Source: an uncultured Roseburia sp. (lineage in GTDB: Bacteria; Bacillota; Clostridia; Lachnospirales; Lachnospiraceae). Taken from it: 40,943 bases of DNA. The notes under the pieces were generated by a model that was not told where the DNA came from, did no database searches, and was given only the letters and a program-made list of their open reading frames with translations. The position numbers and the translations under genes are program-made. The stretch spans positions 1 through 40,943 of the forward strand of contig CAJTYI010000016.1 in assembly GCA_910584215.1 (NCBI GenBank). The letters run 5' to 3'. How positions within the stretch are numbered: position 1 is the first letter of the stretch; each line of letters starts with the position of its first letter. Below, piece by piece: positions 7,980-16,535 of this stretch.

Positions 7980-9269
7980 TCACTCCCAGACAGACGCAAG
8001 CTCCAGTTCAAGTATCTTATCAATCGGAGTGACACAGCGTCCGTTTCCGTCTGTCCCTTCAAAATATTTTTTGCTTGCCGACTCAAAAAGTACATAGAGA
8101 TGATCGTTCCAGATCACAATCTCTTCGGAACAGGGCGGCATCTCTATCTTGCGAGCCGGTTTATCCGGCTCTTTGTCAAGTTTGATCAAAGAACCGTATA
8201 ATTTGAGATAGGAAGAGTTACTTCTTCCAAATGAAGTGCTCAGATAGACACCTCCATCCTCATCAAATGCGATCCCCTGCACCTTGCTTGGAAGCCGGTA
8301 ACTCGTCATCACAGTCAAACGGTCCAGACTGCTATTATAGCTGTAGGCATACAATCTGGAATGATGCCTTCTGTCGTAGGTCGCCACCCAGATGCGGCCC
8401 CCATAACAGGTAATGCAGGATGGCCGATTCTTTAACTTGTACTCTACCAGCAGGGTAGACGCATCGATATAACTGCCCTGGGCAGTCTCTGCGATCGTCC
8501 TCAAATACTCGTAGGATATCCGCTCGAGTGTATCGGAATCGGAATGACAGATCCAGACATTCTCCCCGTCATAAGCAAGTCCGCCCAAATGGCTGTTCTT
8601 TTTCATCCCCAGAGTGGCCAGATACTCCCCGCTGCCGCGGTCAAAAATCAGCAGCGATCCGTGCTCCTCCTTCTCCTCGGCATAGGCGGTCATCAGAATC
8701 AACTCCTCCGTAAAACAAAGTCCCTGAAAACATTGATTCTCACTGCCGATGATGTGATTGATGTAGTCATTTTCCCTCGTAGCCGGCATACCCGGTATCT
8801 GCAGCTCTTCCACAAAGCGATAGGAACACTCGGTCAGCTTTTTTTGATTGCCGTCAATTTTTGAGGCTGTTTTATAGGAATAGAATGCCACATTCTCTTC
8901 GGTATCGATCGCTTTTGTCCATTTTGCAAACAGTGCCATATGATCTGCATTGTCACCGTCTATGGTTGTGATCTTGTTTTTGTAATTACTTTCCCGGTAC
9001 CAGCCTGCAAAATTGTACCCTTCCCGCTGCGGCACTTTCAAGGTGACAGGCAGCTGCTCATCCGTTAGCACCTGGGGATTCTCACTGTGATTGACACCGC
9101 CGTTTAATGCATAGACAATATGATAACCTGTTTCCCCGTAGGAACGTGTCTTATTGACAATGCGCAGCGACTTTGTACCAGAAAGCATCTTAGCGTCCGC
9201 AAAACGGGAATCCGCAATCAACAGCACGGCGATAAACAGCATGGCGATCATGACTTTTTTCTTCTTCAA
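7980..9269 (-). CDS. Secreted or surface protein: one InlB B-repeat plus a propeller-like domain
   Basis: The protein (429 aa from the TTG at 9269, which has GGAGGGG 5 nt upstream) begins with a Lys-rich signal peptide (LKKKKVMIAMLFIAVLLIADSR region) and is probably exported. Residues about 45-120 form one Listeria-Bacteroides (InlB B) repeat, with the hallmark YALNGG start, GYNFAGWY core and LFAKWT end. The remaining 300 residues repeat a pattern of short strands (GLAYDGENVWICHSDSD, GIAFDEDGGVYLSTSF) like beta-propeller blades. No LPXTG anchor is visible. An alternative ATG at 9299 gives 10 extra residues. InlB repeats mediate adhesion or are mere spacers in gut bacteria; ligand unknown. It is alone on the minus strand, diverging from tyrA. 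Confidence 0.8.
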   Translation of the reverse strand: MKKKKVMIAMLFIAVLLIADSRFADAKMLSGTKSLRIVNKTRSYGETGYHIVYALNGGVNHSENPQVLTDEQLPVTLKVPQREGYNFAGWYRESNYKNKITTIDGDNADHMALFAKWTKAIDTEENVAFYSYKTASKIDGNQKKLTECSYRFVEELQIPGMPATRENDYINHIIGSENQCFQGLCFTEELILMTAYAEEKEEHGSLLIFDRGSGEYLATLGMKKNSHLGGLAYDGENVWICHSDSDTLERISYEYLRTIAETAQGSYIDASTLLVEYKLKNRPSCITCYGGRIWVATYDRRHHSRLYAYSYNSSLDRLTVMTSYRLPSKVQGIAFDEDGGVYLSTSFGRSNSSYLKLYGSLIKLDKEPDKPARKIEMPPCSEEIVIWNDHLYVLFESASKKYFEGTDGNGRCVTPIDKILELELASVWE

Positions 9270-9477
9270 ACGACACCCCTCCGACTTAAACAGATACAAT
9301 CGTGATAAGACCCAAAAAGAATATCTGTTTTAACCAGTTTTTTATATAATATCGCTAATTTATATAATAGTATCATTTGAATGTTTATACAATATGTATG
9401 TTTCTGGAACTTTTTATTGCCATTTTTTCATTATATTTACATATTATTCACAGTCTGTACACATATGACAAATACGG

Positions 9478-9506
9478 TTGATTTTCCACACAAAAAAATT
9501 TATGAT
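9478..9506 (+). promoter_or_regulatory. Sigma-A promoter of tyrA
   Basis: TTGATT (9478-9483), 17-bp spacer, TATGAT (9501-9506). The leader is about 30 nt and holds the AGGAG site, so no attenuator is possible. Confidence 0.7.
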
Positions 9507-9544
9507 ATGCTTATAAAAGATTATGCGGACAGGAGATCACATCT

Positions 9545-10642
9545 ATGCATCCCAGAAAAATTGGTTTTATCGGATTTGGATTAATCGGCGGCTCGATCGC
9601 CAAGAGATTAAAAAAAATATATCCCGATCTTCACATCATTGCGACAGCCAGCCATCTTAAGACTGTCACGCTGGCACATGAGCTGGCGCTGATTGAAAAT
9701 ACGGCGCTCTGCAACATCGAAGATTTTTATGATTGCGACTATATTTTTTTATGTACGCCAGTGCAAAAGAATATCGAATATTTAAGACAGCTCAAAGGCC
9801 GCATCAGCCCTCAATGTATGATCACAGATGTGGGCAGCGTCAAATCAGACATACACCGCGCCGTCACCGAGCTCGACATGGAAGCCAATTTTATCGGCGG
9901 GCATCCGATGGCGGGTTCCGAGAAGACCGGACTTGAAAACGCCAGCGACTATTTGCTGGAAAATGCTTACTATGTCATCACACCCACGTCAAAAAACAGC
10001 GAAACGACGATTGAAACATTCCGCGAACTGGTACTGGCTTTAGGCGCCATCCCGCTGATCCTTGACTATGAGGCGCATGATTTTGCGACGGCCGCCATCA
10101 GCCATCTGCCGCATATCATCGCTTACAGCCTTGTCAACCTCATACAGGCGTCAGATGATGAAAACGAAACGATGAAACTGATCGCCGCCGGAGGTTTTAA
10201 AGATATCACACGCATTGCCTCCTCCTCGCCGGTGATGTGGGAAAACATCTGTCTCTCCAACAAGACGCAGCTTTTAAAGCTGATAGACGCTTTTGCAGGT
10301 CTTTTGCAGAACGTCAGAACAGATATCGAACATTCCGACAGCGAAGCGCTTTTGACCGCTTTTTCAAACGCCAAAGAATACAGAGATTCCATCACCATTC
10401 CGCGAAAAGGCGCCCTCAAACAAGTATATGAATTGTATTTGGATTTGATCGATGAAGCAGGCGGGATTGCCACGGTTGCCACCATCCTTGCGAGCAACCA
10501 TCTGAGTATCAAGAACATCGGGATTATACACAACCGTGAATACAGGGACGGCGTGCTGCGTTTAGAAATGTATGACGAAAAGTCATTGCAGGCAGCCGTC
10601 GCCCTGCTGCAGAAACATCACTACGTGATCTATGCGCATTAG
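9545..10642 (+). CDS. tyrA: Prephenate dehydrogenase with C-terminal ACT domain
   Basis: Converts prephenate to 4-hydroxyphenylpyruvate with NAD+, committing chorismate to tyrosine. The Rossmann motif GFGLIGGSIA lies at residues 9-18. The conserved substrate-binding segment GGHPMAGSEKTG follows at about 118-129, with the catalytic histidine in it, and SHLPHIIAYSL at about 190. Residues 295-365 form an ACT domain (IATVATILASNHLSIKNIGI) expected to bind tyrosine for feedback inhibition. Length 365 aa is normal for the Firmicute form. AGGAG precedes ATG 9545. It stands alone, apart from the rest of the aromatic pathway. Confidence 0.95.
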   Translation: MHPRKIGFIGFGLIGGSIAKRLKKIYPDLHIIATASHLKTVTLAHELALIENTALCNIEDFYDCDYIFLCTPVQKNIEYLRQLKGRISPQCMITDVGSVKSDIHRAVTELDMEANFIGGHPMAGSEKTGLENASDYLLENAYYVITPTSKNSETTIETFRELVLALGAIPLILDYEAHDFATAAISHLPHIIAYSLVNLIQASDDENETMKLIAAGGFKDITRIASSSPVMWENICLSNKTQLLKLIDAFAGLLQNVRTDIEHSDSEALLTAFSNAKEYRDSITIPRKGALKQVYELYLDLIDEAGGIATVATILASNHLSIKNIGIIHNREYRDGVLRLEMYDEKSLQAAVALLQKHHYVIYAH

Positions 10643-10674
10643 AGCGTGTTTGAAAGCACTTTTCAGACACGCTC
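10642..10674 (+). terminator. Hairpin at the tyrA 3' end
   Basis: A 14-bp stem (GAGCGTGT...ACACGCTC, one G-T pair) with a 5-base loop begins in the tyrA stop codon. No T-run follows, so it may stabilise the mRNA end or be a factor-dependent terminator. Confidence 0.5.
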
Positions 10675-10748
10675 CAGCGCGGCGGCTATGACCACACAGC
10701 CTGCAATCGACCTTTGCAAAGGAACAGATTCTCTCATTCCTCGTATGA

Positions 10749-11087
10749 TCAGATATCATTAAAAATCTGATAAATATCAATCTTTAAGGCATCTGTCGTG
10801 GACATGCCGATAAAGACGCTCCCATATTGGAAATCGTCGCCGCACTCCTGCATGCGGACGATTTCCACCACGGCGTCCACCACCTCTCCCGTCCAGATTT
10901 GAATCCTGGTATCATAATATGTGCCGATTTCCAAAGGCTTGCTGGCCTTAAAACCAAGGCCGCTGCGCGATATATCGGTCACATCCACATGGAGATATTT
11001 CAGTGTCGTAATACCGTTTTCGTCCAATCGTTCCAACTGTACCGACACATCTAAATCCAGCCGCTTGTGTCTCCTCTTCTCTTCCAT
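10749..11087 (-). CDS. PilZ domain protein, probable cyclic-di-GMP receptor
   Basis: A 112-residue stand-alone PilZ domain. The N-terminal RRHKRLDL matches the RxxxR c-di-GMP arginine motif and DISRSGLGF matches the (D/N)xSxxG motif about 30 residues later, so ligand binding is plausible. Proteins of this layout transmit c-di-GMP levels to motility or surface functions by binding a partner. The partner is not in the window, although a CheY/CheX-like pair that may also sense c-di-GMP is encoded at 26.1-27.4 kb. It lies downstream of queA on the same strand, separated by the R1 repeat array. Confidence 0.9.
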   Translation of the reverse strand: MEEKRRHKRLDLDVSVQLERLDENGITTLKYLHVDVTDISRSGLGFKASKPLEIGTYYDTRIQIWTGEVVDAVVEIVRMQECGDDFQYGSVFIGMSTTDALKIDIYQIFNDI

Positions 11088-11125
11088 AAATATCTCCGTT
11101 TCTGCGCGCCACTCTGCGCTTTCTT

Positions 11126-11380
11126 ATATAGGAAATGGCGTCGTCAGACGCATCCATTCCCAAATGCATCGCAACTTGCAAAGAATCACAAAGTGATTCT
11201 TTTTTACTTTACAGGAATTTGCGTCGTCAGACGCGTCAATTCTCAAGTTGCAGAGCAACTTGCAAAGAATCACAAAGTGATTCTTTTTTACTTTACAGGA
11301 AATTGCGTCGTCAGACGCATCAATTCTCAAGTTGCAGAGCAACTTGCAAAGAATCATAAAGTGATTCTTTTTTATTTTAT
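11126..11380. repeat. R1 repeat array: three tandem units of about 84 bp
   Basis: Three head-to-tail units start near 11131, 11214 and 11298. Units 2 and 3 are almost identical; unit 1 is diverged in the middle. Each holds three hairpins in order: GCGTC-GTCA-GACGC, AAGTTGC-AGA-GCAACTT and GAATCAC-AAA-GTGATTC followed by T6 on the plus strand, the last being a good intrinsic terminator. The array fills the gap between queA and the PilZ gene, and the last T-run overlaps the queA stop codon. A fourth copy is at 27478-27561. Confidence 0.93.
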
Positions 11381-12400
11381 AAGCATCGCATCCCCGAAAC
11401 TGAAAAACCGATAACGCTCCCGCACAGCCGTCTCGTAAGCCGCAAGCACATGCTCTCTACCCGCGAGCGCAGACACCAACATCACCAGCGTGGACTCGGG
11501 CAGATGAAAATTGGTAATCAGGGCGTCGATCACTTTAAACTGGTAACCGGGATAGATAAAGATATCCGTCCAACCGCTTGACTGTCGCAGATAACCATTT
11601 GCATCCGCAGCGGACTCCAATGTCCTCGTACTCGTGGTGCCGACGGCGACGACCCGGTGTCCCGCCGCTTTTGCGCGGTTAATGCGATCGGCCGCCGACT
11701 GGTCAATACTATAATACTCCGCGTGCATGTGATGTTTTAGCACATCCCGCTCCTTGACCGGACGAAACGTGCCAAGACCCACATGAAGGGTAACCTCGGC
11801 AACCTCTATCCCTTTCTCCCGCAGAGATGCCAATAACTCTGGTGTAAAATGCAGTCCTGCCGTGGGAGCAGCCGCCGAGCCGTCATGTTTGGCATAGACC
11901 GTCTGGTAACGGTTTTTGTCCAAAAGCTTGTGTGTAATATAAGGCGGCAGCGGCATCTGGCCAAACCGGTCGAGGATTTCCTCAAATATCCCCTCATAGT
12001 GAAATTGTATCAGACGGTTGCCATCCTCCATAACCTCTAATATTTCTCCGCGCAGCAGGCCGTCGCCAAAAATAAGTTTCGTCCCCGGCCTGCATTTTTT
12101 CCCGGGTTTGACCAAAGTCTCCCAGATATCATTTTCTTTTCGCTTCAACAAAAGTATCTCTATGTTGGCGAGCGTCCCCTCTTTTACGCCGTAGAGGCGG
12201 GCCGGAATCACCTTGGTATTGTTTAACACCAGACAGTCCCCCGGGTTCAGATAAGAAGTGATATCCTTAAAAATGTGATGTTCCACAGCCCCCGTCTTCT
12301 TATCAAGCACCATCAGGCGGGAGCTGCTCCGGTCTTCGAGCGGGTCCTGCGCGATCAGCTCCTGGGGCAGCTCATAATAAAAATCTTTTACGTCCATCAT
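11372..12400 (-). CDS. queA: S-adenosylmethionine:tRNA ribosyltransferase-isomerase
   Basis: Transfers and isomerises the ribosyl group of SAM onto 7-aminomethyl-7-deazaguanine in tRNA, making epoxyqueuosine at the wobble position of GUN anticodons. The 342-aa length is typical. Conserved stretches include FYYELPQELIAQDPLEDRSSSRL at the N-terminus (split here only for reading), TAGLHFT and HVGLGTFRPV in the middle, and VGTTSTRTLE near residue 255. The start could be ATG 12400 or the next codon; AGAAAGG lies upstream. No tgt gene is adjacent within the window. The third R1 unit overlaps its stop codon. Confidence 0.97.
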   Translation of the reverse strand: MMDVKDFYYELPQELIAQDPLEDRSSSRLMVLDKKTGAVEHHIFKDITSYLNPGDCLVLNNTKVIPARLYGVKEGTLANIEILLLKRKENDIWETLVKPGKKCRPGTKLIFGDGLLRGEILEVMEDGNRLIQFHYEGIFEEILDRFGQMPLPPYITHKLLDKNRYQTVYAKHDGSAAAPTAGLHFTPELLASLREKGIEVAEVTLHVGLGTFRPVKERDVLKHHMHAEYYSIDQSAADRINRAKAAGHRVVAVGTTSTRTLESAADANGYLRQSSGWTDIFIYPGYQFKVIDALITNFHLPESTLVMLVSALAGREHVLAAYETAVRERYRFFSFGDAMLIK

Positions 12401-12420
12401 ATCGCAATAAGCCTTTCTAC

Positions 12421-14838
12421 CTACTTGCGCAACTCTACGTCCATAGCTTCCAGCGCTTTGACAATTTTGTCCATGGCTCCTGTGATATCCGCATCCTCCA
12501 AGTTTCTGTCTCCCGCACGGAAAGAAAGCGAATATGCCAGTGATTTATAACCGGGCTTAATCTGAGCTCCCTCATAGATATCAAACAGCGCGTAACTCTC
12601 TAAGAGTTTGCCGCCTTTTTTATCAAATACCTTTTCGATATCCCCAGCCAACACGTTCTTTGGCACAATCATGGAAATATCGCGGGTCGCTGCAGGGAAC
12701 TTGGCAATGCCGCTATACTTATAATCAAATGTAGCCTGCGCGACGATCTTTGGCATATCAAGCACGGCAACATAAACACGCTCTTTCATATCGTATTTGG
12801 AGGCAGTCAGCGGGTGAACCTCTCCGAGATAGCCGATGACGTCTCCGTCGTAAATAACATTCGCCTGACGGCCCGGATGCAAAAACGGCTTTTCGGCGTT
12901 CTGATCATACTGCGCTTTTTGTCGCATCCCGACTTTATACAAAATCTCTTCCACAACACCTTTCATGGTATAAAAATCGCCGTCCCCGTACATGCCGAGT
13001 GTAAACTGCATACGTTCTTCGGGCAGTTCTGTGACTGGTATCTGATGCGGCAGATAGATATTCCCCAGCTCGTACAGGCGCACGTTTTTATTCCTGCGGT
13101 TCATATTGGTAGACAGCGAGGTCAGCATCCCGTTTAAGGAAATCGTGCGCATAATTGAAAAATCTTCACCGAGCGGATTGCTAATCACCACCGCCCGGCG
13201 CAGCGGAGAATCCTCTGGCAAAAGCAGCTTGTCAAACACTTTGGGACTCTCGAACGAATAGGTCATTCCCTGAGAAAATCCGCAGAACTGGGCCGCCTCT
13301 CTCGCCAACGCCTCGATGCGCAGCTTGAACGAAAGCTGACCGGTCGTAGCCTCGCCGCTCGGCAGTGTCGTCGGAATCTTATCGTACCCGTAAAATCTTG
13401 CGACTTCCTCCGCCAGATCGGCGTCACATTCCAAGTCCTGACGAAATGTGGGAATCAATACCTCTCTTTTTGCCTCGTCATAACCTAAATCAAGCGCCTT
13501 GAAATATGACAGCATGGTCTCCGCGGCGATATCCGTGCCCAAAAGCGCATTATATTTCTCCGGTTCAAACGGCAGACGTCTGCCCTCTTTGACCTTGTCA
13601 TACACATCGACCGCGCCGCCGACCACTTCACCCGCGCCAAGCTCCTCAATCAACTGGCAGGCACGGTTGATCGCGTCAAGCGCATTGTTGGGGTCAAGGC
13701 CCTTCTCAAACTTTGAGGAAGCGTCCGTGCGCATACCGATCTTCTTGGAAGAAAGACGGATATTCGTTCCGTCAAAGCATGCCGCCTCAAACAGCATTGT
13801 CTGCACACTGTCCGTGATCATAGAATTTTCTCCACCCATGATGCCTGCAATCCCGACCGGCCTTTTGCCGTCGCAGATCATTAAAATACTGTCGTCCAAA
13901 ACGCGCTCCTGACCGTCGAGCGTGACAAATTTTTCGTCCTTTGCAGCGCGCCGCACAACGATCTCTCGGCCCTCGATTCTGTCCAAGTCGTAGGCGTGCA
14001 TCGGCTGACCGTACTCTTCCATCACATAATTGGTGATGTCAACGATATTGTTGATCGGGCGAATCCCCTGCGCGCGCAGTCTGCGCTGCATCCACTCCGG
14101 CGACGGCGCGATTTTGATATTTTTTACGACTCTCGCAACATACCGGGAACATAAGTCTTGATCTGCAATCGTCACTTTGATGTAATCAGCGGCGTTTTCT
14201 GTATTGCCCGTCTCTTTTACGGTCGGAGGGACAAACTTTTTGCCAAACGTAGCCGCCGCTTCCCGCGCCAAGCCGAGTACGGAAAAGCAGTCCACGCGGT
14301 TGGAGGTGATCTCATACTCTACCACGGTGTCATCCAGTCCAAGATAAGCGACGGCATCCTCTCCCACCGGCGCGTCCTCCGGCAGCAGATAAAGCCCGTC
14401 CTCCGGCGCCAGCGGAAACATATCGCGGCTTGCCCCGAGTTCCTCGATGGAACACATCATGCCGTCCGACTCAACGCCGCGAAGTTTTCCTTTTTTGATC
14501 TTGATACCGCCCGGGGTAACACTGCCGTCATGGCCGCCCGCAACTCTTCCGCCATCCAGCACGACAGGCACCTTAGCGCCCTCTGCGACATTCGGCGCGC
14601 CTGTTACGATCTGAATCGTTTTCTCACCGATGTCTACCTGGCAGATCACCAATTTGTCCGCATCCGGATGCCGCTCGACGGACATTACTTTACCAATTAC
14701 AATCTTATCCAAATCCTGGTCCATACAGCAGTATCCTTCCACCTTCGACCCGGATAACGTCATGGCATCCATATATTCCTGCGGGGTGCAGGTAAGCCCC
14801 GGTACTAAATCTTTGATCCATTTTAACGATGTATTCAT
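12421..14838 (-). CDS. pheT: Phenylalanine-tRNA ligase beta subunit
   Basis: Beta subunit of the alpha2-beta2 enzyme that charges tRNA-Phe. At 805 residues it has the full bacterial domain set: N-terminal tRNA-binding OB fold (about 40-150, with VCQVDIGEKTIQIVTGAPNV), B3/B4 editing domain (about 210-390, which clears Tyr-tRNA-Phe), B5 domain (about 405-480), catalytic-like core, and a C-terminal ferredoxin-fold anticodon-binding domain (about 710-805, starting KFPAATRDISMIV). It follows pheS by 20 nt and shares its T-box control. Confidence 0.97.
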   Translation of the reverse strand: MNTSLKWIKDLVPGLTCTPQEYMDAMTLSGSKVEGYCCMDQDLDKIVIGKVMSVERHPDADKLVICQVDIGEKTIQIVTGAPNVAEGAKVPVVLDGGRVAGGHDGSVTPGGIKIKKGKLRGVESDGMMCSIEELGASRDMFPLAPEDGLYLLPEDAPVGEDAVAYLGLDDTVVEYEITSNRVDCFSVLGLAREAAATFGKKFVPPTVKETGNTENAADYIKVTIADQDLCSRYVARVVKNIKIAPSPEWMQRRLRAQGIRPINNIVDITNYVMEEYGQPMHAYDLDRIEGREIVVRRAAKDEKFVTLDGQERVLDDSILMICDGKRPVGIAGIMGGENSMITDSVQTMLFEAACFDGTNIRLSSKKIGMRTDASSKFEKGLDPNNALDAINRACQLIEELGAGEVVGGAVDVYDKVKEGRRLPFEPEKYNALLGTDIAAETMLSYFKALDLGYDEAKREVLIPTFRQDLECDADLAEEVARFYGYDKIPTTLPSGEATTGQLSFKLRIEALAREAAQFCGFSQGMTYSFESPKVFDKLLLPEDSPLRRAVVISNPLGEDFSIMRTISLNGMLTSLSTNMNRRNKNVRLYELGNIYLPHQIPVTELPEERMQFTLGMYGDGDFYTMKGVVEEILYKVGMRQKAQYDQNAEKPFLHPGRQANVIYDGDVIGYLGEVHPLTASKYDMKERVYVAVLDMPKIVAQATFDYKYSGIAKFPAATRDISMIVPKNVLAGDIEKVFDKKGGKLLESYALFDIYEGAQIKPGYKSLAYSLSFRAGDRNLEDADITGAMDKIVKALEAMDVELRK

Positions 14839-14858
14839 ACTATTAATTGCTCCTTCTA

Positions 14859-15878
14859 TTAGAATTGATCCAAAAATCTCTGGTCATTTTCGTACAGTAA
14901 ACGCATATCATCGATCTCGTATTTGAGCAGGGCAATGCGCTCTAAGCCCACGCCAAACGCAAAACCGGAATACTCCGTCGGGTCGATGCCGCTCATGCGA
15001 AGCACGCGCGGGTGCACCATACCGCAGCCTAAGATCTCAATCCAACCCTCGCCTTTGCAGAAACGGCAACCCTTGCCGCCGCACTTAAAACAGGTGACGT
15101 CCATCTCGGCCGACGGTTCCGTAAACGGAAAATGATGCGGGCGAAACTTTACTTTCGTATCCGCGCCAAACAACTGCTTTGCAAATTCCGCCAAAGTTCC
15201 CTTGAGATCGGCGAACGTGATATTTTTGTCAATGACAAGCCCTTCTACCTGATGGAAAGAAGGAGAATGTGTCGCGTCCACCTCGTCCGAGCGGAATACC
15301 CTGCCTGGCGCAATCATGCGGATCGGCAATTTTCCCTTTTCCATCTCGCGCACCTGCACCGGAGAAGTCTGCGTGCGGAGAATAATTTTGTCATTGATAT
15401 AGAATGTGTCCTGCTCGTCCTTCGCCGGATGGTTGGCGGGAATATTTAACGCCTCAAAATTGTAGTAGTCATATTCTACCTCTGGTCCCTCTACCACCTC
15501 GTAGCCCATGCCGGTAAAGATGCGTTCCATCTCCTCGAGCGCGATCGTGTTGGGGTGACGATGTCCGAGGCTGTTTTTCTTAGCCGGCAGTGTCACGTCG
15601 ATCACCTCGTGCCGCAGTCTGATCTCAAGCTCCGCAGCTTCCAAGCGGGCCTTCGTCTCCTCTAAGATCTTCTCAATGCTCTCCCTCGTCTCATTGACGA
15701 GCTGCCCGATGATCGGGCGTTCCTGGGGGCTTACGTCTTTCATACTTTTGAGCACGGCGGTCAGCTCTCCTTTTTTGCCAAGGACTGCCACACGCACATC
15801 ATTCAATTTGGCCAAATCTTTGGATTCCGAGATCTGACGAACCGCCTCATCCTTGATTTTTTGTAATTTTTCTTTCAT
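14859..15878 (-). CDS. pheS: Phenylalanine-tRNA ligase alpha subunit
   Basis: Catalytic class II subunit of Phe-tRNA synthetase, 339 aa. The N-terminal coiled coil that contacts tRNA spans about residues 1-85. Class II motifs follow: motif 2 region around GRVFRSDEVDATHSPSFHQVEG and motif 3 GFAFGVGLERIAL near the C-terminus. A CxxC-xx-CxxC-like cluster (CFKCGGKGCRFC) lies in the insertion near residue 255. I chose ATG 15878 because GGAGG lies 5 nt before it and the length then fits the family; a frame from 15935 would run into the repeat leader. It is controlled by the T-box at 16160-16428, but about 280 nt of repeat sequence separate the T-box terminator from the start codon. Confidence 0.97.
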   Translation of the reverse strand: MKEKLQKIKDEAVRQISESKDLAKLNDVRVAVLGKKGELTAVLKSMKDVSPQERPIIGQLVNETRESIEKILEETKARLEAAELEIRLRHEVIDVTLPAKKNSLGHRHPNTIALEEMERIFTGMGYEVVEGPEVEYDYYNFEALNIPANHPAKDEQDTFYINDKIILRTQTSPVQVREMEKGKLPIRMIAPGRVFRSDEVDATHSPSFHQVEGLVIDKNITFADLKGTLAEFAKQLFGADTKVKFRPHHFPFTEPSAEMDVTCFKCGGKGCRFCKGEGWIEILGCGMVHPRVLRMSGIDPTEYSGFAFGVGLERIALLKYEIDDMRLLYENDQRFLDQF

Positions 15879-15883
15879 CTTAA

Positions 15884-16000
15884 CCTCCATTCCGAGAACG
15901 TTACGTTCGAGGAACCGCAAGAGAAATCTGCGCATGCAGTTTCTCTTGTCGGAGCAGGGCTTATTTGTGACGTCCTCGGCACAAATAGCCGTGTGATAAA
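15884..16000 (-). repeat. R2 element, diverged copy in the pheS leader
   Basis: It shares the order of features with the two R2 copies at cdd and leuD: a small hairpin next to the ribosome-binding site (GAACG-TTA-CGTTC), a middle hairpin (AAGAGAAA...TTTCTCTT) and a distal hairpin (TATTTGTG...CACAAATA) with the conserved TCGGC loop region. Sequence identity outside the loops is low, but the paired changes keep each stem. Confidence 0.6.
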
Positions 16001-16026
16001 ATCAGCGATCGAGCTGATTTTTCACA
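16000..16026. repeat. GTGTGA...TCACAC hairpin
   Basis: A hairpin with about 14-15 base pairs (GTGTGATAAAATCAGC against GCTGATTTTTCACAC, one bulge) directly adjoins the distal end of the R2 copy in the pheS leader. A similar GTGTGA/TCACAC element precedes minC. Confidence 0.55.
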
Positions 16027-16062
16027 CTAACCTCCACATTCATAAAATACAAGATACGGGTG

Positions 16063-16166
16063 ACCGTGTGCAACCGAGCAGGGAAAAGATTTTCTTCCCC
16101 ATCCGTTGCGCGGCCCGCACGCTGCTTCAGCAGTTAAATTCCATATGTGGCCTGCGCATAAAAAAA
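16063..16166 (+). repeat. R3 element copy a (behind the pheST T-box terminator)
   Basis: About 100 bp with a GAGCAGGGAA...TTCCCC hairpin, a nested arm with GCTGC...GCAG and the end TGCGCATAAAAAA. Read on the minus strand it begins at the U-run of the T-box terminator. Related copies are at 25460, 27556 and 39869. Confidence 0.75.
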
Positions 16167-16203
16167 CGGAATCCATCATCCACAAGGGACGAATAATTCC
16201 GCG
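16160..16203 (-). terminator. T-box-controlled intrinsic terminator of pheST
   Basis: On the minus strand CGGAAT pairs with ATTCCG, closing a longer stem (TCGTCC with GGATGA) and followed by T7. The 5' arm overlaps the T-box sequence, as needed for the terminator/antiterminator switch. Confidence 0.85.
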
Positions 16204-16428
16204 GTACCACCCTAATTCAAAAAGCCAGAAAATCTCTCTTTTTGCACTTTAATGCGTAACGTGCATCAGCGTCATCCGCTACTCTCTTTCACAGATGCGG
16301 CTCCTGTGCGAACTTCGATTGCTGCCTTATCCGAAACGGGCTTTCAGCCGGTGGCCCGTTCTCTCTGAAGGAAGTACAGCGCTCTACTGTGGGAAAATCC
16401 CTCACAATCTCAGCCTTTACGTATTCTA
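16190..16428 (-). ncRNA. T-box riboswitch leader of pheST
   Basis: On the minus strand the canonical T-box motif AGGGTGGTACCGCGGAATTA lies at about 16196-16215, followed by a terminator. Upstream come a GNTG/AGAGAG-containing stem region and a hairpin (AACGGGCC...GGCTGAAAGCCCGTT) as in other T-box leaders. Uncharged tRNA-Phe is expected to pair with a UUC specifier and stabilise the antiterminator; I did not place the specifier codon with confidence. The leader belongs to the promoter at 16435-16463 and controls pheS-pheT. Confidence 0.92.
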
Positions 16429-16434
16429 TCGGCT

Positions 16435-16463
16435 ATTCTAGCACAGGACTTTCAAAACTTCAA
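16435..16463 (-). promoter_or_regulatory. Sigma-A promoter of the pheST leader
   Basis: Minus strand TTGAAG (16458-16463), 17-bp spacer, TAGAAT (16435-16440), directly ahead of the T-box leader. Confidence 0.8.
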
Positions 16464-16535
16464 GTACTTTTTTCGCTTAGACTCTTTTCGCTGTACAGAT
16501 GAAACCGTTTCTAACCAGTGCGGCAAACAGCCCTG

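Noticed and set aside
11126..11380. R1 array as a CRISPR
   Set aside because: Units of 84 bp join directly with no variable spacers, contain several stems, and no cas genes are nearby.
11067..11414. Open frames on both strands with repeated peptides (NLRIDASDDA and AKNHKVILFYF types), also at 27360-27545
   Set aside because: They are translations of the R1 repeat units; the same peptides recur because the DNA recurs, and none has a ribosome-binding site.
15879..16030. Second riboswitch ahead of pheS
   Set aside because: The structure is better explained by an R2-like repeat; no known riboswitch core is present.
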